54,865 bases of DNA from contig PAHP01000007.1 in the NCBI GenBank assembly GCA_002705205.1, forward strand, positions 1 to 54,865, read 5' to 3'. This DNA is from Flavobacteriales bacterium. GTDB lineage: Bacteria > Bacteroidota > Bacteroidia > Flavobacteriales > BACL11. This document shows, in pieces, positions 30,358 to 38,579 of the stretch. The notes beneath the pieces are model-generated. The model had not been told where the DNA came from, searched no databases, and was given only the letters and a program-made list of their open reading frames with translations. A program made the translations under genes and the position numbers. How positions within the stretch are numbered: the stretch's first letter is position 1; the number at the start of each line of letters is the position of its first letter.

Positions 30358-30669
30358 ATGGCAATTAAAATTACTGATGATTGTATTAATTGCGAGGCTT
30401 GTGAGCCTGAATGTCCTAATAATGCAATCTATGCTCCCGAGGAAACATGGAAATTCTCAGATGGGACTACTTTTCAGGATGATGAAGAACATGAACCTTT
30501 TTCAGATGAGTTCTTTTATATAGCTACAGAAAAATGTACAGAATGTAAAGGATTTAATGATGAGCCAGCTTGTGCTGCAGTTTGTCCGGTAGATTGCTGT
30601 GTTGATGATGAAGATAATGTTGAAACGGAGGAGGAATTATTAGATAAAAAAGAGAAATTACACAGTTAA
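30358..30669 (+). CDS. fdxA: Dicluster [4Fe-4S] ferredoxin
   Basis: 103 residues. Two cysteine clusters are visible: CINCEACEPECP near the N-terminus, and CTECKGF....PACAAVCPVDC with the longer insertion of Chromatium/Bacteroidota-type ferredoxins, then an acidic tail. It carries low-potential electrons in the cytoplasm. Its divergent placement beside korAB suggests it takes electrons from that enzyme. The gene symbol is a family-level guess. Confidence 0.88.
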   Translation: MAIKITDDCINCEACEPECPNNAIYAPEETWKFSDGTTFQDDEEHEPFSDEFFYIATEKCTECKGFNDEPACAAVCPVDCCVDDEDNVETEEELLDKKEKLHS

Positions 30670-30690
30670 AGCATAATATTACTCTCGTTA

Positions 30691-31395
30691 TTATTCTGCG
30701 AAGAAGTATCTAAAATCAATTGTTAAAAAATTTCCAAGCATATCTAATGAGAAGTTTTGAGTTTCATTAAAGAGGCTAGTATTATTGCTAAATTCAGGAT
30801 AAATTTTTCCTATAGCTTTCCAAGGCCTATGTAGACTTGTTCCAAAGTAGTAGTCTCCTTTATTTTCTGTCCTGTATTCCATTCCAATATTAGCTAATAA
30901 AGCTTCATATCCCCCATTTTTTCTTATAGTATTTTGAGTATAATATTTAGTTTCTCCATAAGATAAAATATCTGATGCCAATATATTATAAGAAACACCA
31001 AAAGCTACATTTAAATACCAATATTTTTTTATCTGAACATAAGTTAGTAATTGTACTGGAAGCTCATAAGATCGCATTCCAAATGTTGTAAAATCAGTTA
31101 GATTAATATTGCTATTAGTTATAGAAAGCTTAAAATTTCTTTCTATATAATTAAGGCCTGATTCTAAGAAAAAAGTTTTATTTATTCTATGCCTGACAAT
31201 CATTCCAAATGAGTTGCTGTATTTTGGATCCAGTTTAAACTTATAATCACCAGATTCTTTAATAATTTTAGCAGAATTAAAATATGCTGCTGGTATTATA
31301 GGCTTGTATTGTAATCCAAATTTAGTTCTTGTATCTTGCGACTTTGCATTAAGAATAAAAAAAAAGAGTATAAGTAAAAGAAATCTATTCTTCAT
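30691..31395 (-). CDS. Small outer-membrane beta-barrel protein
   Basis: 234 residues from the ATG at 31395; the frame opens at a TTG two codons earlier. It has a signal peptide (MKNRFLLLILFFFILNAKSQ) and then alternating beta-strand sequence ending in ...FLTIDFRYFFAE, like the outer-membrane beta-barrel families of Bacteroidota. Function unknown. Its start overlaps the end of the nfu gene by 11 bases. Confidence 0.75.
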   Translation of the reverse strand: MKNRFLLLILFFFILNAKSQDTRTKFGLQYKPIIPAAYFNSAKIIKESGDYKFKLDPKYSNSFGMIVRHRINKTFFLESGLNYIERNFKLSITNSNINLTDFTTFGMRSYELPVQLLTYVQIKKYWYLNVAFGVSYNILASDILSYGETKYYTQNTIRKNGGYEALLANIGMEYRTENKGDYYFGTSLHRPWKAIGKIYPEFSNNTSLFNETQNFSLDMLGNFLTIDFRYFFAE

Positions 31396-31969
31396 TTGCA
31401 ATCACTTCAATGTTTGGGTTTAATTTTTCTTTTAATAATGCTTCTATTCCTCCCTTAAGAGTGCTAGTTGCTGATGGACATCCACTACAGGCTCCTTTTA
31501 AATCTACACAAACAATATCATCTTTATAATAATTTAATGTTATTGCTCCTCCATCTGCTTCTACTGCTGGTTTTATGTATTGATTTAATATTGCTTCTAC
31601 TTTTTTTTCTTCCGAAGAGAATTCTTTTAAGGGTTCTATTTTTGATTTTGTTTCTTTTCTTTTCTCAGATGAAATGTGCTCTGTATAATTTTTAATGCCA
31701 TTATCATTTAAATGATTAGTAATAAATGCCCTAAGTTGCATAGCAATATCTTCCCATGCAATAGTATTTTCTTTTGAGATGGAAATAAAATTAGAACTTA
31801 GATATATACTTTTCACAAAAGGAAATTTTAGTAATTCCTCAGCGATTGATATTCCCATTGCTTGTTCCATTGTTGATATTTCAATACTTTTATCAGCAAG
31901 CATTCTATTTGCAACAAATTTCATTACTTCTGGATTTGGAGTGCTCTCTGCATATATACTATACATCAT
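31385..31969 (-). CDS. nfuA: Nfu/NifU-type iron-sulfur scaffold protein
   Basis: 194 residues from ATG 31969 (MMYSIYAESTPNPEVMKFV). The longer TTG start at 31987 lies inside the -7 box. An N-terminal Nfu domain (about 1-90) is followed by a C-terminal NifU domain with the cluster-binding CSGC in DLKGACSGCPSATSTLKGG. Such proteins carry [4Fe-4S] clusters to target enzymes. A second, 82-residue NifU-type protein occurs at 52868. Confidence 0.88.
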   Translation of the reverse strand: MMYSIYAESTPNPEVMKFVANRMLADKSIEISTMEQAMGISIAEELLKFPFVKSIYLSSNFISISKENTIAWEDIAMQLRAFITNHLNDNGIKNYTEHISSEKRKETKSKIEPLKEFSSEEKKVEAILNQYIKPAVEADGGAITLNYYKDDIVCVDLKGACSGCPSATSTLKGGIEALLKEKLNPNIEVIANEE

Positions 31970-31975
31970 ATTTTT

Positions 31976-31992
31976 TATTTTTGACAAAAATA
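31976..31992. promoter_or_regulatory. Face-to-face -7 boxes of nfu and gamma-carbonic anhydrase
   Basis: TATTTTTGACAAAAATA is a perfect dyad. The plus strand gives TATTTTTG (31976-31983) toward the carbonic anhydrase-like gene, and the minus strand gives TATTTTTG (31992-31985) toward nfu. Only one base separates the two boxes, so the two divergent promoters overlap completely. Confidence 0.55.
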
Positions 31993-32006
31993 CAAACTAA
32001 TAAGCT

Positions 32007-32516
32007 ATGGCATTAATAAAAAGCGTAAAAGGTAGATCCCCAATTTTTGGAAAGGAGGTATTTCTTGCTGAAAATGCAACTGTGGTAGGGGAAGTAGAAA
32101 TGGGAGATAATTGTAGTGTTTGGTTTTCAGCAGTAGTAAGAGGAGATGTTAATTCAATTAAAATTGGAAATAAAGTAAATATCCAAGATGGAGCAGTAGT
32201 CCACTGTACATATAAAAAAGCAGCTACTATAATTGGCGATAATGTGTCAATTGGACATAATGCTTTAGTGCATGGGTGCACGATTTATGATAATGTCCTA
32301 ATTGGAATGGGAGCAATAGTTATGGATGGAGTTGTGGTAGAAAGCAACTCAATTATTGCGGCTGGAGCAGTAGTTCTAGAAGGGACTCATATAAAGTCAG
32401 GTACAATTTATGCAGGAGTCCCAGCTAAGAAAATAAAAGACTTAAAGCAAGAACAAACAGCTAGTTTAATCAACGGAATATCTGAGAATTATATAGTGTA
32501 TTCTTCTTGGTTTTGA
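32007..32516 (+). CDS. Gamma-class carbonic anhydrase family protein
   Basis: 169 residues of left-handed beta-helix hexapeptide repeats (e.g. VVGEVEMGDNCSVWFSAVV). The three metal-site histidines appear in VVHCTYKK and SIGHNALVHGC. It is similar to YrdA/PaaY/Cam proteins. Many of these bind zinc but their carbonic anhydrase activity is unproven, so the true role is open. Divergent from nfu, convergent with murI (three bases between stop codons). Confidence 0.88.
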   Translation: MALIKSVKGRSPIFGKEVFLAENATVVGEVEMGDNCSVWFSAVVRGDVNSIKIGNKVNIQDGAVVHCTYKKAATIIGDNVSIGHNALVHGCTIYDNVLIGMGAIVMDGVVVESNSIIAAGAVVLEGTHIKSGTIYAGVPAKKIKDLKQEQTASLINGISENYIVYSSWF

Positions 32517-32519
32517 GTG

Positions 32520-33320
32520 CTAAATAAAAAGACTCACCTCCTCTAATTTAAGATCTTCTTTAAAAAAGAACTTTGCACTTTTTTCAAATGATACAGTGTA
32601 ATTAGAAACATAAAAATGATGTTCTTTATCTGATTTGGTACTCAATAGACTATTCTTTTTTAATGTATTCTTAATATGTTGTGCTACAATATAAGCAGAG
32701 TCAATTACATTTATTTTCCCTTTGTAATAATTGCTAATCTCATTATGTATTAGAGGATAATGTGTACATGCTAAAATGAGATGGTCAATATTATTAAGTA
32801 TAGGATTTGATAGATAATTATTAATTATTGTATGGCTAATTTCTTCATTAATAAACCCTTCTTCTATCATAGGAGCAAGAAGAGGCGTGGCTAATGAATT
32901 AACATTAGCATTATTGCATAACCTCTTAATCTTTTTTTCATAGACTTGTGAGCGAATTGTAGCTTTAGTTCCGATGACCCCAATATTATAGTTAGAACAT
33001 ACTTCAACTATTTCAGTAATAACAGGGTCAATAACATTAAATATAGGAATTCCTTTACATATATTGTAGATATTATTATCAGCAACTGATGAGGCGGAGT
33101 TACATGCGATCACAATGATTTTACATCTCTTTTTTACTAAGAAAGATATGATCTTTTTACTAAAATTTTGTATTGCTTCTTTTGATTTTTCTCCATAAGG
33201 GAGGTGCTCCGTATCGCCAAAATAAATGATTTTCTCATTGGGTAATACTTTTTTAATAGCATTAGCGACAGTAAGTCCTCCAATTCCAGAATCAAAAATA
33301 CCAATAGGAGAGTTTCTCAT
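32520..33320 (-). CDS. murI: Glutamate racemase
   Basis: 266 residues. It makes D-glutamate for peptidoglycan. The N-terminal IGIFDSGIGGLTV and the two catalytic cysteines in ACNSASS and LACTHYPLI are all present, as is FGDTEHLPYG. Last gene of the uppS-bamA-skp-skp-murI cluster, 42 bases after the upstream Skp gene. Confidence 0.95.
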   Translation of the reverse strand: MRNSPIGIFDSGIGGLTVANAIKKVLPNEKIIYFGDTEHLPYGEKSKEAIQNFSKKIISFLVKKRCKIIVIACNSASSVADNNIYNICKGIPIFNVIDPVITEIVEVCSNYNIGVIGTKATIRSQVYEKKIKRLCNNANVNSLATPLLAPMIEEGFINEEISHTIINNYLSNPILNNIDHLILACTHYPLIHNEISNYYKGKINVIDSAYIVAQHIKNTLKKNSLLSTKSDKEHHFYVSNYTVSFEKSAKFFFKEDLKLEEVSLFI

Positions 33321-33362
33321 TAGAAGAAATTATAAAAAGATTAACTGGTACAGCTTTATGGA

Positions 33363-33860
33363 TTATAGTCCTAATTTCTTTTTTACAAGAGATAATACAT
33401 TTTCACTTTCTTTTGCATATAAGATTGACCCTGCACTTTTATCAAATATATAAGTAAAGTTGCCTTCATTAGCTACATCTTCAATAGCTTTTCTCGCCTT
33501 AGTTAATATTGGCTCTAATAGCTCTTGTTCTTTAGCTTGTAAAGATTGTTGTGCATTCTGCTGGAATGCTTGAATTCTTTGCTCTAATCCAGTAATTTCT
33601 GCAATTTTATCTTGTTTGACTAAATCTGTATAAGTCGCCTCATTTGATTGGAATTCTTGAAGACTTTCTTGATATTCAGCAGTCATTGAACCTAACTGAG
33701 CTTCTAAGCTTTTTGCAAAATTTGCTATTTCATTTTCTGCAGTTTTTCTTTCAGGCATTAATATTAATAACTCTTGCGAATCAATATAGCCAAATTTTTC
33801 TTGAGCAATTGTACTTAAAGTTAAAAAACTTAATAATGTTAGGAATGTGATTTTTTTCAT
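33363..33860 (-). CDS. OmpH/Skp-family periplasmic chaperone (copy 1)
   Basis: 165 residues: a signal peptide (MKKITFLTLLSFLTLSTIAQ), then GYIDSQELLILMPE, a long coiled coil rich in Gln and Glu, and a C-terminal beta segment. Skp proteins hold unfolded outer-membrane proteins for BamA. It lies 32 bases after a second Skp gene, the usual Bacteroidota doublet. Confidence 0.9.
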   Translation of the reverse strand: MKKITFLTLLSFLTLSTIAQEKFGYIDSQELLILMPERKTAENEIANFAKSLEAQLGSMTAEYQESLQEFQSNEATYTDLVKQDKIAEITGLEQRIQAFQQNAQQSLQAKEQELLEPILTKARKAIEDVANEGNFTYIFDKSAGSILYAKESENVLSLVKKKLGL

Positions 33861-33892
33861 TTTTTTGTATTTTTTGTTATTTAATAAAATTA

Positions 33893-34402
33893 TTAGTAGC
33901 CCATTAATTCAAGAACCTTATCTGATTTGTCTAGATTATTATTTTTATAAAGCATAATTAAATCACTTGAACTATCAAATATGACTTGGTATTTGTTATT
34001 AGCAGCTAATTGTTGTATTGCATCATGAACCTTGTCTTGTATAGGCTTTACTAGTTCCTGCCTTTTTGAATAAAGCTCTCCCTCAGGGCCAAAGTATCTT
34101 TGTTGTAACTTCTTAGCATTATTTTCTTTATTAATAATAGCTTCTTCCCTCTTTTTCTTCATTTCGTTGGTAAGTAAAACCTGCTCTTGTTGGTATGCTC
34201 TATACATTTTTTCTACATCTGCATATTGGATCTCAATTTCTTTTTGCCAGTCAGAAGATAATGCATCTATTTTGTCCTGTGCTTGTTTAAACTCGGGCAT
34301 CCTATTAAGAATATAATCCGTATCTACATACGCAAATTTTTGTGCCTGTGAGGATGTGATTGTAAAGAAACTTACAGCAAGAGTTAAAAATATTTTTTTC
34401 AT
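33893..34402 (-). CDS. OmpH/Skp-family periplasmic chaperone (copy 2)
   Basis: 169 residues: a signal peptide (MKKIFLTLAVSFFTITSSQA), FAYVDTDYILNRMPEF, coiled-coil arms and a C-terminal KYQVIFDSSSDLIMLY strand region. It diverges clearly from the neighbouring Skp in its arms, so the two may differ in clients. It begins 29 bases after bamA ends. Confidence 0.9.
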   Translation of the reverse strand: MKKIFLTLAVSFFTITSSQAQKFAYVDTDYILNRMPEFKQAQDKIDALSSDWQKEIEIQYADVEKMYRAYQQEQVLLTNEMKKKREEAIINKENNAKKLQQRYFGPEGELYSKRQELVKPIQDKVHDAIQQLAANNKYQVIFDSSSDLIMLYKNNNLDKSDKVLELMGY

Positions 34403-34431
34403 AATCTTTTTTTAAGAGTGTACAAATCTAA

Positions 34432-36942
34432 TTAAAATTGTTGACCAATAGAAAAATGAAACTGTCCTCCATTTGCATCTGGCCATTCAGGGATGTCATC
34501 AAGCCCCCATCCATAGTCGAGCCCCATTAGCCCAATCATTGGGAGCATTATTCTGACACCAAATCCAGTTGATCGTTTTACAGCAAACGGATTAAAGTTG
34601 TCAAAATTGTCCCATGCATTACCAGCTTCTAAAAATCCAAGAGCATATACTGTTGAACTAGGATTTAAGCTAATTGCATATCTTAACTCAGTAGTATATT
34701 TATTATAAATCGTAGCTCCAGTTTGTGGAGAAACCTTGTTATTCTCATAACCTCTTAATGAAATTAATTCTCGTCCATCAAACTGATATCCCATACCACT
34801 CATTCCGTCTCCACCAACGTAGAATCTTTCAAAAGGAGCAACGCCTAGTTTATTATTATAAGCCCCTAACAATCCCATTTCTATTCTGGTGTTGAGCACT
34901 AATTTATCAGTAAATGCTGAAAACCAGGACGACTTAAATCTCCATTTATAATATTCAATCCAATTATATTTTTCTTGCTCGCTTAAAGTAGAATAATCAT
35001 CTATTCCATCAAACATGGAGTAAGGTGGCGTTACTTTTAAACTTAATGAGAAATTTGATCCTGTTCTTGGATAAATTAATTGATCAACAGAATTTCTGCC
35101 TAAATTAATATTATAATTTATATTATTTGAAAACCCATTCTCAAAAATAAAGAAACGGGTTGAATTAGTCATTTTATACTGAAGAAAATTTATCCCATTA
35201 TATAGAGTAAAATAATCATCTGGATATTTTAATCTTTTTCCAATACCTAATGTTAATCCTGTAATTTCTGTTGAGCCTGAAGACTCGCTAGACATGATAG
35301 ATTTATAAAGAGATACTGTTAAAGAATTTGGTTTCTTACCTCCTAACCAAGGCTCAGTAAAGGAAATGTTATAATTTTGATAATAAGTCCCATTAGAAGA
35401 GGCAGTAAGCGATAATCTTTGCCCATCGCCAGAAGGAAGAGGAGTCCACTTATTTTTCTTAAATATGTTTCTAGTTGAGAAATTATTAAAGGTAAGCCCT
35501 AGAGATCCTACAACCCTTCCAGCACCCCAGCCACCTTGCAGCTGTATCTGATCTGATGACTTTTCTTCAACAATATAAGTAATATCGACCTCATTTCTTG
35601 CAGGGTCTGGATCTACTTTTACATCAAATTTTTCTGGATTGAAATATTGCATTTGAGCAAGTTCTCTTTGAGAACGCATAATATCAGAACGTTTGAATAG
35701 ATCGCCAGGCCGAGTTCTTAACTCTCGCATAATAACATGATCATTTGTTTTTGTATTACCTTTAACCATGACTTTATTTACTCGAGCTTGTTTCCCCTCA
35801 TAGATTCTAATTTCAAGATCTATTACCCTTTCATTTGCTGCAATTTCAACCGGTGTCGCATTAAAAAATAAATAACCATCATCAAGATATAATGAACTAA
35901 TGTCTGTCCCCTCAGGGCTGCCAAATAAACGAGTATCTAAAATAGATTGATTAAAAACATCTCCATCTTTTATTCCTAATTGTCGTGATAATTCTTCTGA
36001 GGTATAGACAGTATTTCCTGCGAAAGTGATATTTCCAAATTTATATGGCTCTCCTTCATTTATTTCTATCTCAATAGTAAGTGTATTATCACTATTCATG
36101 TAAGTTGTATCATCTTTAATTTTAGCATCACGATACCCTACCTCATTATATTTTGCGATAATATTCTCCTTATCTGCTTCATAGTTTTTATCAATAAATT
36201 TTGAAATCTTCCAGAATCTCCAGAAACTTTTTGTTTTTGTTTCCTTCATACTTTTTTTCAATTTATAATTACTAATTGCATAAACTGTATCATCTCTATT
36301 AATAAGAGTTTTTTTCGTATTTACAATTTTCCTTCTTCCTTTGACAATAATATCTTTAATTTTAACTTTCCCTTGCTTACTAATATTAAAGATTAGATTT
36401 TCAGAATTAGCCATTGAGGTATCAGCAGTAGTTAAATAACCAACCGAGACATTGTAGAATCCTTTATTAATGTAATACTTTTTAATGATGTTAATACTAT
36501 TATTAATTAGGTTTTGAGTTAAAACCTTCCCTCGTATTAATTTTAGCTCTTCTTTTAATGTAGTAATATCAGATTTTTTTACTTTTTTCCCCTTAAATTT
36601 AAATTTTGAAAGCCTTTTATGTTCTTTTAGATTGACGGTTAAGAATACAGTATTTTCTACTATTTTATCAATAGAGATATCTACGTCAGAAAACAGTTCT
36701 TGCTCCCAAAGCTTTGTAATGGCTGAGGTAATATCATCCCCAGGGATCTTAATAGTCTCTCCAACCGATAGTCCTGTAATTGCAATCAGAGTGCTATTGT
36801 TTAGATTATCCGCTCCATTAATCATTATTGACCCAATTGTATAATTTTTTGGATTGGAATAATCAATTGTGTTATTCGTTTGAGCAATAATAACTAGAGG
36901 AATCAAGAGTAAGATGAATAATATACTTTTTTTCATAATCAT
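34432..36942 (-). CDS. bamA: Outer-membrane assembly factor BamA (Omp85)
   Basis: 836 residues. Signal peptide, about five POTRA domains (residues about 30-440; e.g. SRQLGIKDGDVFNQSILD, VMVKGNTKTNDHVIMRELRTRPGD), then the 16-strand barrel with the VRGY-type loop as LISLRGYENN and an aromatic C-terminal end (QFHFSIGQQF). It inserts beta-barrel proteins into the outer membrane. Two ATG codons (36942, 36936) are possible; both keep the signal peptide. uppS ends four bases upstream. Confidence 0.95.
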   Translation of the reverse strand: MIMKKSILFILLLIPLVIIAQTNNTIDYSNPKNYTIGSIMINGADNLNNSTLIAITGLSVGETIKIPGDDITSAITKLWEQELFSDVDISIDKIVENTVFLTVNLKEHKRLSKFKFKGKKVKKSDITTLKEELKLIRGKVLTQNLINNSINIIKKYYINKGFYNVSVGYLTTADTSMANSENLIFNISKQGKVKIKDIIVKGRRKIVNTKKTLINRDDTVYAISNYKLKKSMKETKTKSFWRFWKISKFIDKNYEADKENIIAKYNEVGYRDAKIKDDTTYMNSDNTLTIEIEINEGEPYKFGNITFAGNTVYTSEELSRQLGIKDGDVFNQSILDTRLFGSPEGTDISSLYLDDGYLFFNATPVEIAANERVIDLEIRIYEGKQARVNKVMVKGNTKTNDHVIMRELRTRPGDLFKRSDIMRSQRELAQMQYFNPEKFDVKVDPDPARNEVDITYIVEEKSSDQIQLQGGWGAGRVVGSLGLTFNNFSTRNIFKKNKWTPLPSGDGQRLSLTASSNGTYYQNYNISFTEPWLGGKKPNSLTVSLYKSIMSSESSGSTEITGLTLGIGKRLKYPDDYFTLYNGINFLQYKMTNSTRFFIFENGFSNNINYNINLGRNSVDQLIYPRTGSNFSLSLKVTPPYSMFDGIDDYSTLSEQEKYNWIEYYKWRFKSSWFSAFTDKLVLNTRIEMGLLGAYNNKLGVAPFERFYVGGDGMSGMGYQFDGRELISLRGYENNKVSPQTGATIYNKYTTELRYAISLNPSSTVYALGFLEAGNAWDNFDNFNPFAVKRSTGFGVRIMLPMIGLMGLDYGWGLDDIPEWPDANGGQFHFSIGQQF

Positions 36943-36946
36943 AATC

Positions 36947-37669
36947 TTAATCTTCTAATTGTTCTGTTGTTCTGCCAAATCTCCTTTCTCTTTTTTGATA
37001 ATCTAATATTGCATCTTCTAAGTTATTTCTTCTGAAATCAGGCCATAGAGTTTCCGTAAAAAATAATTCGGAATAAGCAATTTGCCAGAGTAAGAAATTA
37101 CTTATTCTATATTCGCCACTTGTTCTAATTAGTAATTCAGGGTCAGGAACGTTGTTTGTAGTAAGATATTGTTCGAACAGATCTTCATTTATAATACTAG
37201 GGCTAATATTCTCTAAGAGCATATTTTTGGTTGCATTTACTATATCCCATCTTCCGCTATAGCTAAGTGCTAGCGTTAGTGTCATCCTGGTATTATTTTT
37301 TGTTCTCTCAATAGCTGCTAATAATTCTTTTTTTGCTTTATCTGGGAGGCTATTAGTATCTCCAATAGTATTTAATTGGATATTGTTTTTCATGAGAGTC
37401 TTAGTTTCCTTATTTATTGCGGAAACTAAGAGATTCATAAGAGCATTTACTTCAGTTTTTGGTCGGCGCCAATTTTCTGTAGAGAAAGCATAAAGTGTTA
37501 GAAATTCAATACCAATCTCCGCAGCAGCTTCAACCGTATCTCTTACGGCTTCAATGGCATGATTATGTCCAAACATCCTTATTTTTCCTTTAGATTTTGC
37601 CCAACGTCCATTGCCGTCCATAGTAATGGCAATATGTTTTGGTAAATATTTTTGGTCTATTTGGGTCAT
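36947..37669 (-). CDS. uppS: Isoprenyl transferase (undecaprenyl diphosphate synthase)
   Basis: 240 residues, cis-prenyltransferase. HIAITMDGNGRWAK holds the catalytic Asp18; FSTENWRRP and the C-terminal RTSGEYRISNFLLWQIAYSELFF are family signatures. It makes the C55 carrier lipid for peptidoglycan and LPS. It sits between DUF6089 and bamA, the order seen throughout Bacteroidota. Confidence 0.95.
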   Translation of the reverse strand: MTQIDQKYLPKHIAITMDGNGRWAKSKGKIRMFGHNHAIEAVRDTVEAAAEIGIEFLTLYAFSTENWRRPKTEVNALMNLLVSAINKETKTLMKNNIQLNTIGDTNSLPDKAKKELLAAIERTKNNTRMTLTLALSYSGRWDIVNATKNMLLENISPSIINEDLFEQYLTTNNVPDPELLIRTSGEYRISNFLLWQIAYSELFFTETLWPDFRRNNLEDAILDYQKRERRFGRTTEQLED

Positions 37670-37683
37670 CTAAGATTTGCGAA

Positions 37684-38526
37684 TTAAAAATCGCAACCTT
37701 TAGCATTGTTGTTTAATTTAAATGAGAGAGTAATACCTACAAAAGAGTACCAATCTTTTTTGCTAGGCTCTCCTCTTTGCTGTCCTATTGTATGTGTGCC
37801 TGATGGATCAGATAGATATATAGCATCAGCACTCATCTCAATTGGATGAGAATCCCCCCCCCCGCCTGGGTAGGTAGTACTAACATCGTCTAAATAATCA
37901 GTAAATGTTTTTCTCGCACTATATTCAAAAATAATATTAAAAGATTTGTTGACAGCAATCTTTACTCCTCCCCCTAAAGGAATTGAGAATTGAATGAGCG
38001 AGTATTTCTCTTTATCTGGGAATTTAGTTGTCCCTTGTCCTTCAGTTCCTAATTCTTGTAAATCTAACCATTCTCCATTCTTATTTTCAGCTTGTGGATT
38101 AAAATGAAAAATTGATACGCCTGTATAAATAAAAGGAGTCCAAGTGTATAAAGGATTGCCAGGTTGGTATGGTAAAAAATTAAATTCTAATTGACCAGAA
38201 AGTTCATAAACAGGTGATCTAAAATGGAGTCCTCTATTTGCAGCTATTGAATCATTAGATTTTTCCTCTTCAGACCTTAAATTAAGATAAAGAACTTCAG
38301 CTTTATATACAAATCTTTTGTCAACGTTTTCTCTAATAATCAGGCCTGTAGCTCCTGAAGATTGATAAAAATGAGAAGTATTTAGGTCTCCAAGATAGTA
38401 GGATGCCCCTAATACGACTCCAATCTCAGTATTTGGCTTGAATTGCTGAGCTTTTGAGTTAATTCCAAAAATAAGAATAGCTATTAAGCTGAGAGTTATT
38501 TTATGAGTAAATCTTTTTATGATCAT
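37684..38526 (-). CDS. DUF6089-type outer-membrane beta-barrel protein with poly-G tract
   Basis: 280 residues from ATG 38526. A TTG at 38547 lies inside the -7 box and is rejected. It has a signal peptide (LSLIAILIFGINSKAQ), then TEIGVVLGASYYLGDLN, typical of the DUF6089 barrel found beside uppS/bamA in Bacteroidota; its function is not known. Ten consecutive G on the coding strand (37854-37863) encode part of YPGGGGDSHP, an unusual run for such AT-rich DNA. A gain or loss of one base would truncate the last quarter of the protein. It is presently in frame. Confidence 0.85.
   Translation of the reverse strand: MIIKRFTHKITLSLIAILIFGINSKAQQFKPNTEIGVVLGASYYLGDLNTSHFYQSSGATGLIIRENVDKRFVYKAEVLYLNLRSEEEKSNDSIAANRGLHFRSPVYELSGQLEFNFLPYQPGNPLYTWTPFIYTGVSIFHFNPQAENKNGEWLDLQELGTEGQGTTKFPDKEKYSLIQFSIPLGGGVKIAVNKSFNIIFEYSARKTFTDYLDDVSTTYPGGGGDSHPIEMSADAIYLSDPSGTHTIGQQRGEPSKKDWYSFVGITLSFKLNNNAKGCDF
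37854..37863 (-). repeat. Homopolymeric (G)10 tract inside coding sequence
   Basis: Ten C on the plus strand, G10 on the coding strand, about two thirds of the way through the DUF6089 gene. It is the longest G/C run I find in the window, and of a kind known to slip during replication. Confidence 0.9.
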
Positions 38527-38544
38527 GATATTATCAATAATCTG

Positions 38545-38552
38545 CAAATATA
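38545..38552 (-). promoter_or_regulatory. -7 box for the DUF6089-uppS-bamA unit
   Basis: TATATTTG on the minus strand, 18 bases before the ATG at 38526. It suggests an internal promoter that separates the envelope genes from nadK upstream. Confidence 0.5.
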
Positions 38553-38579
38553 GATATTTTGCACTTTTATAGTTAATTA

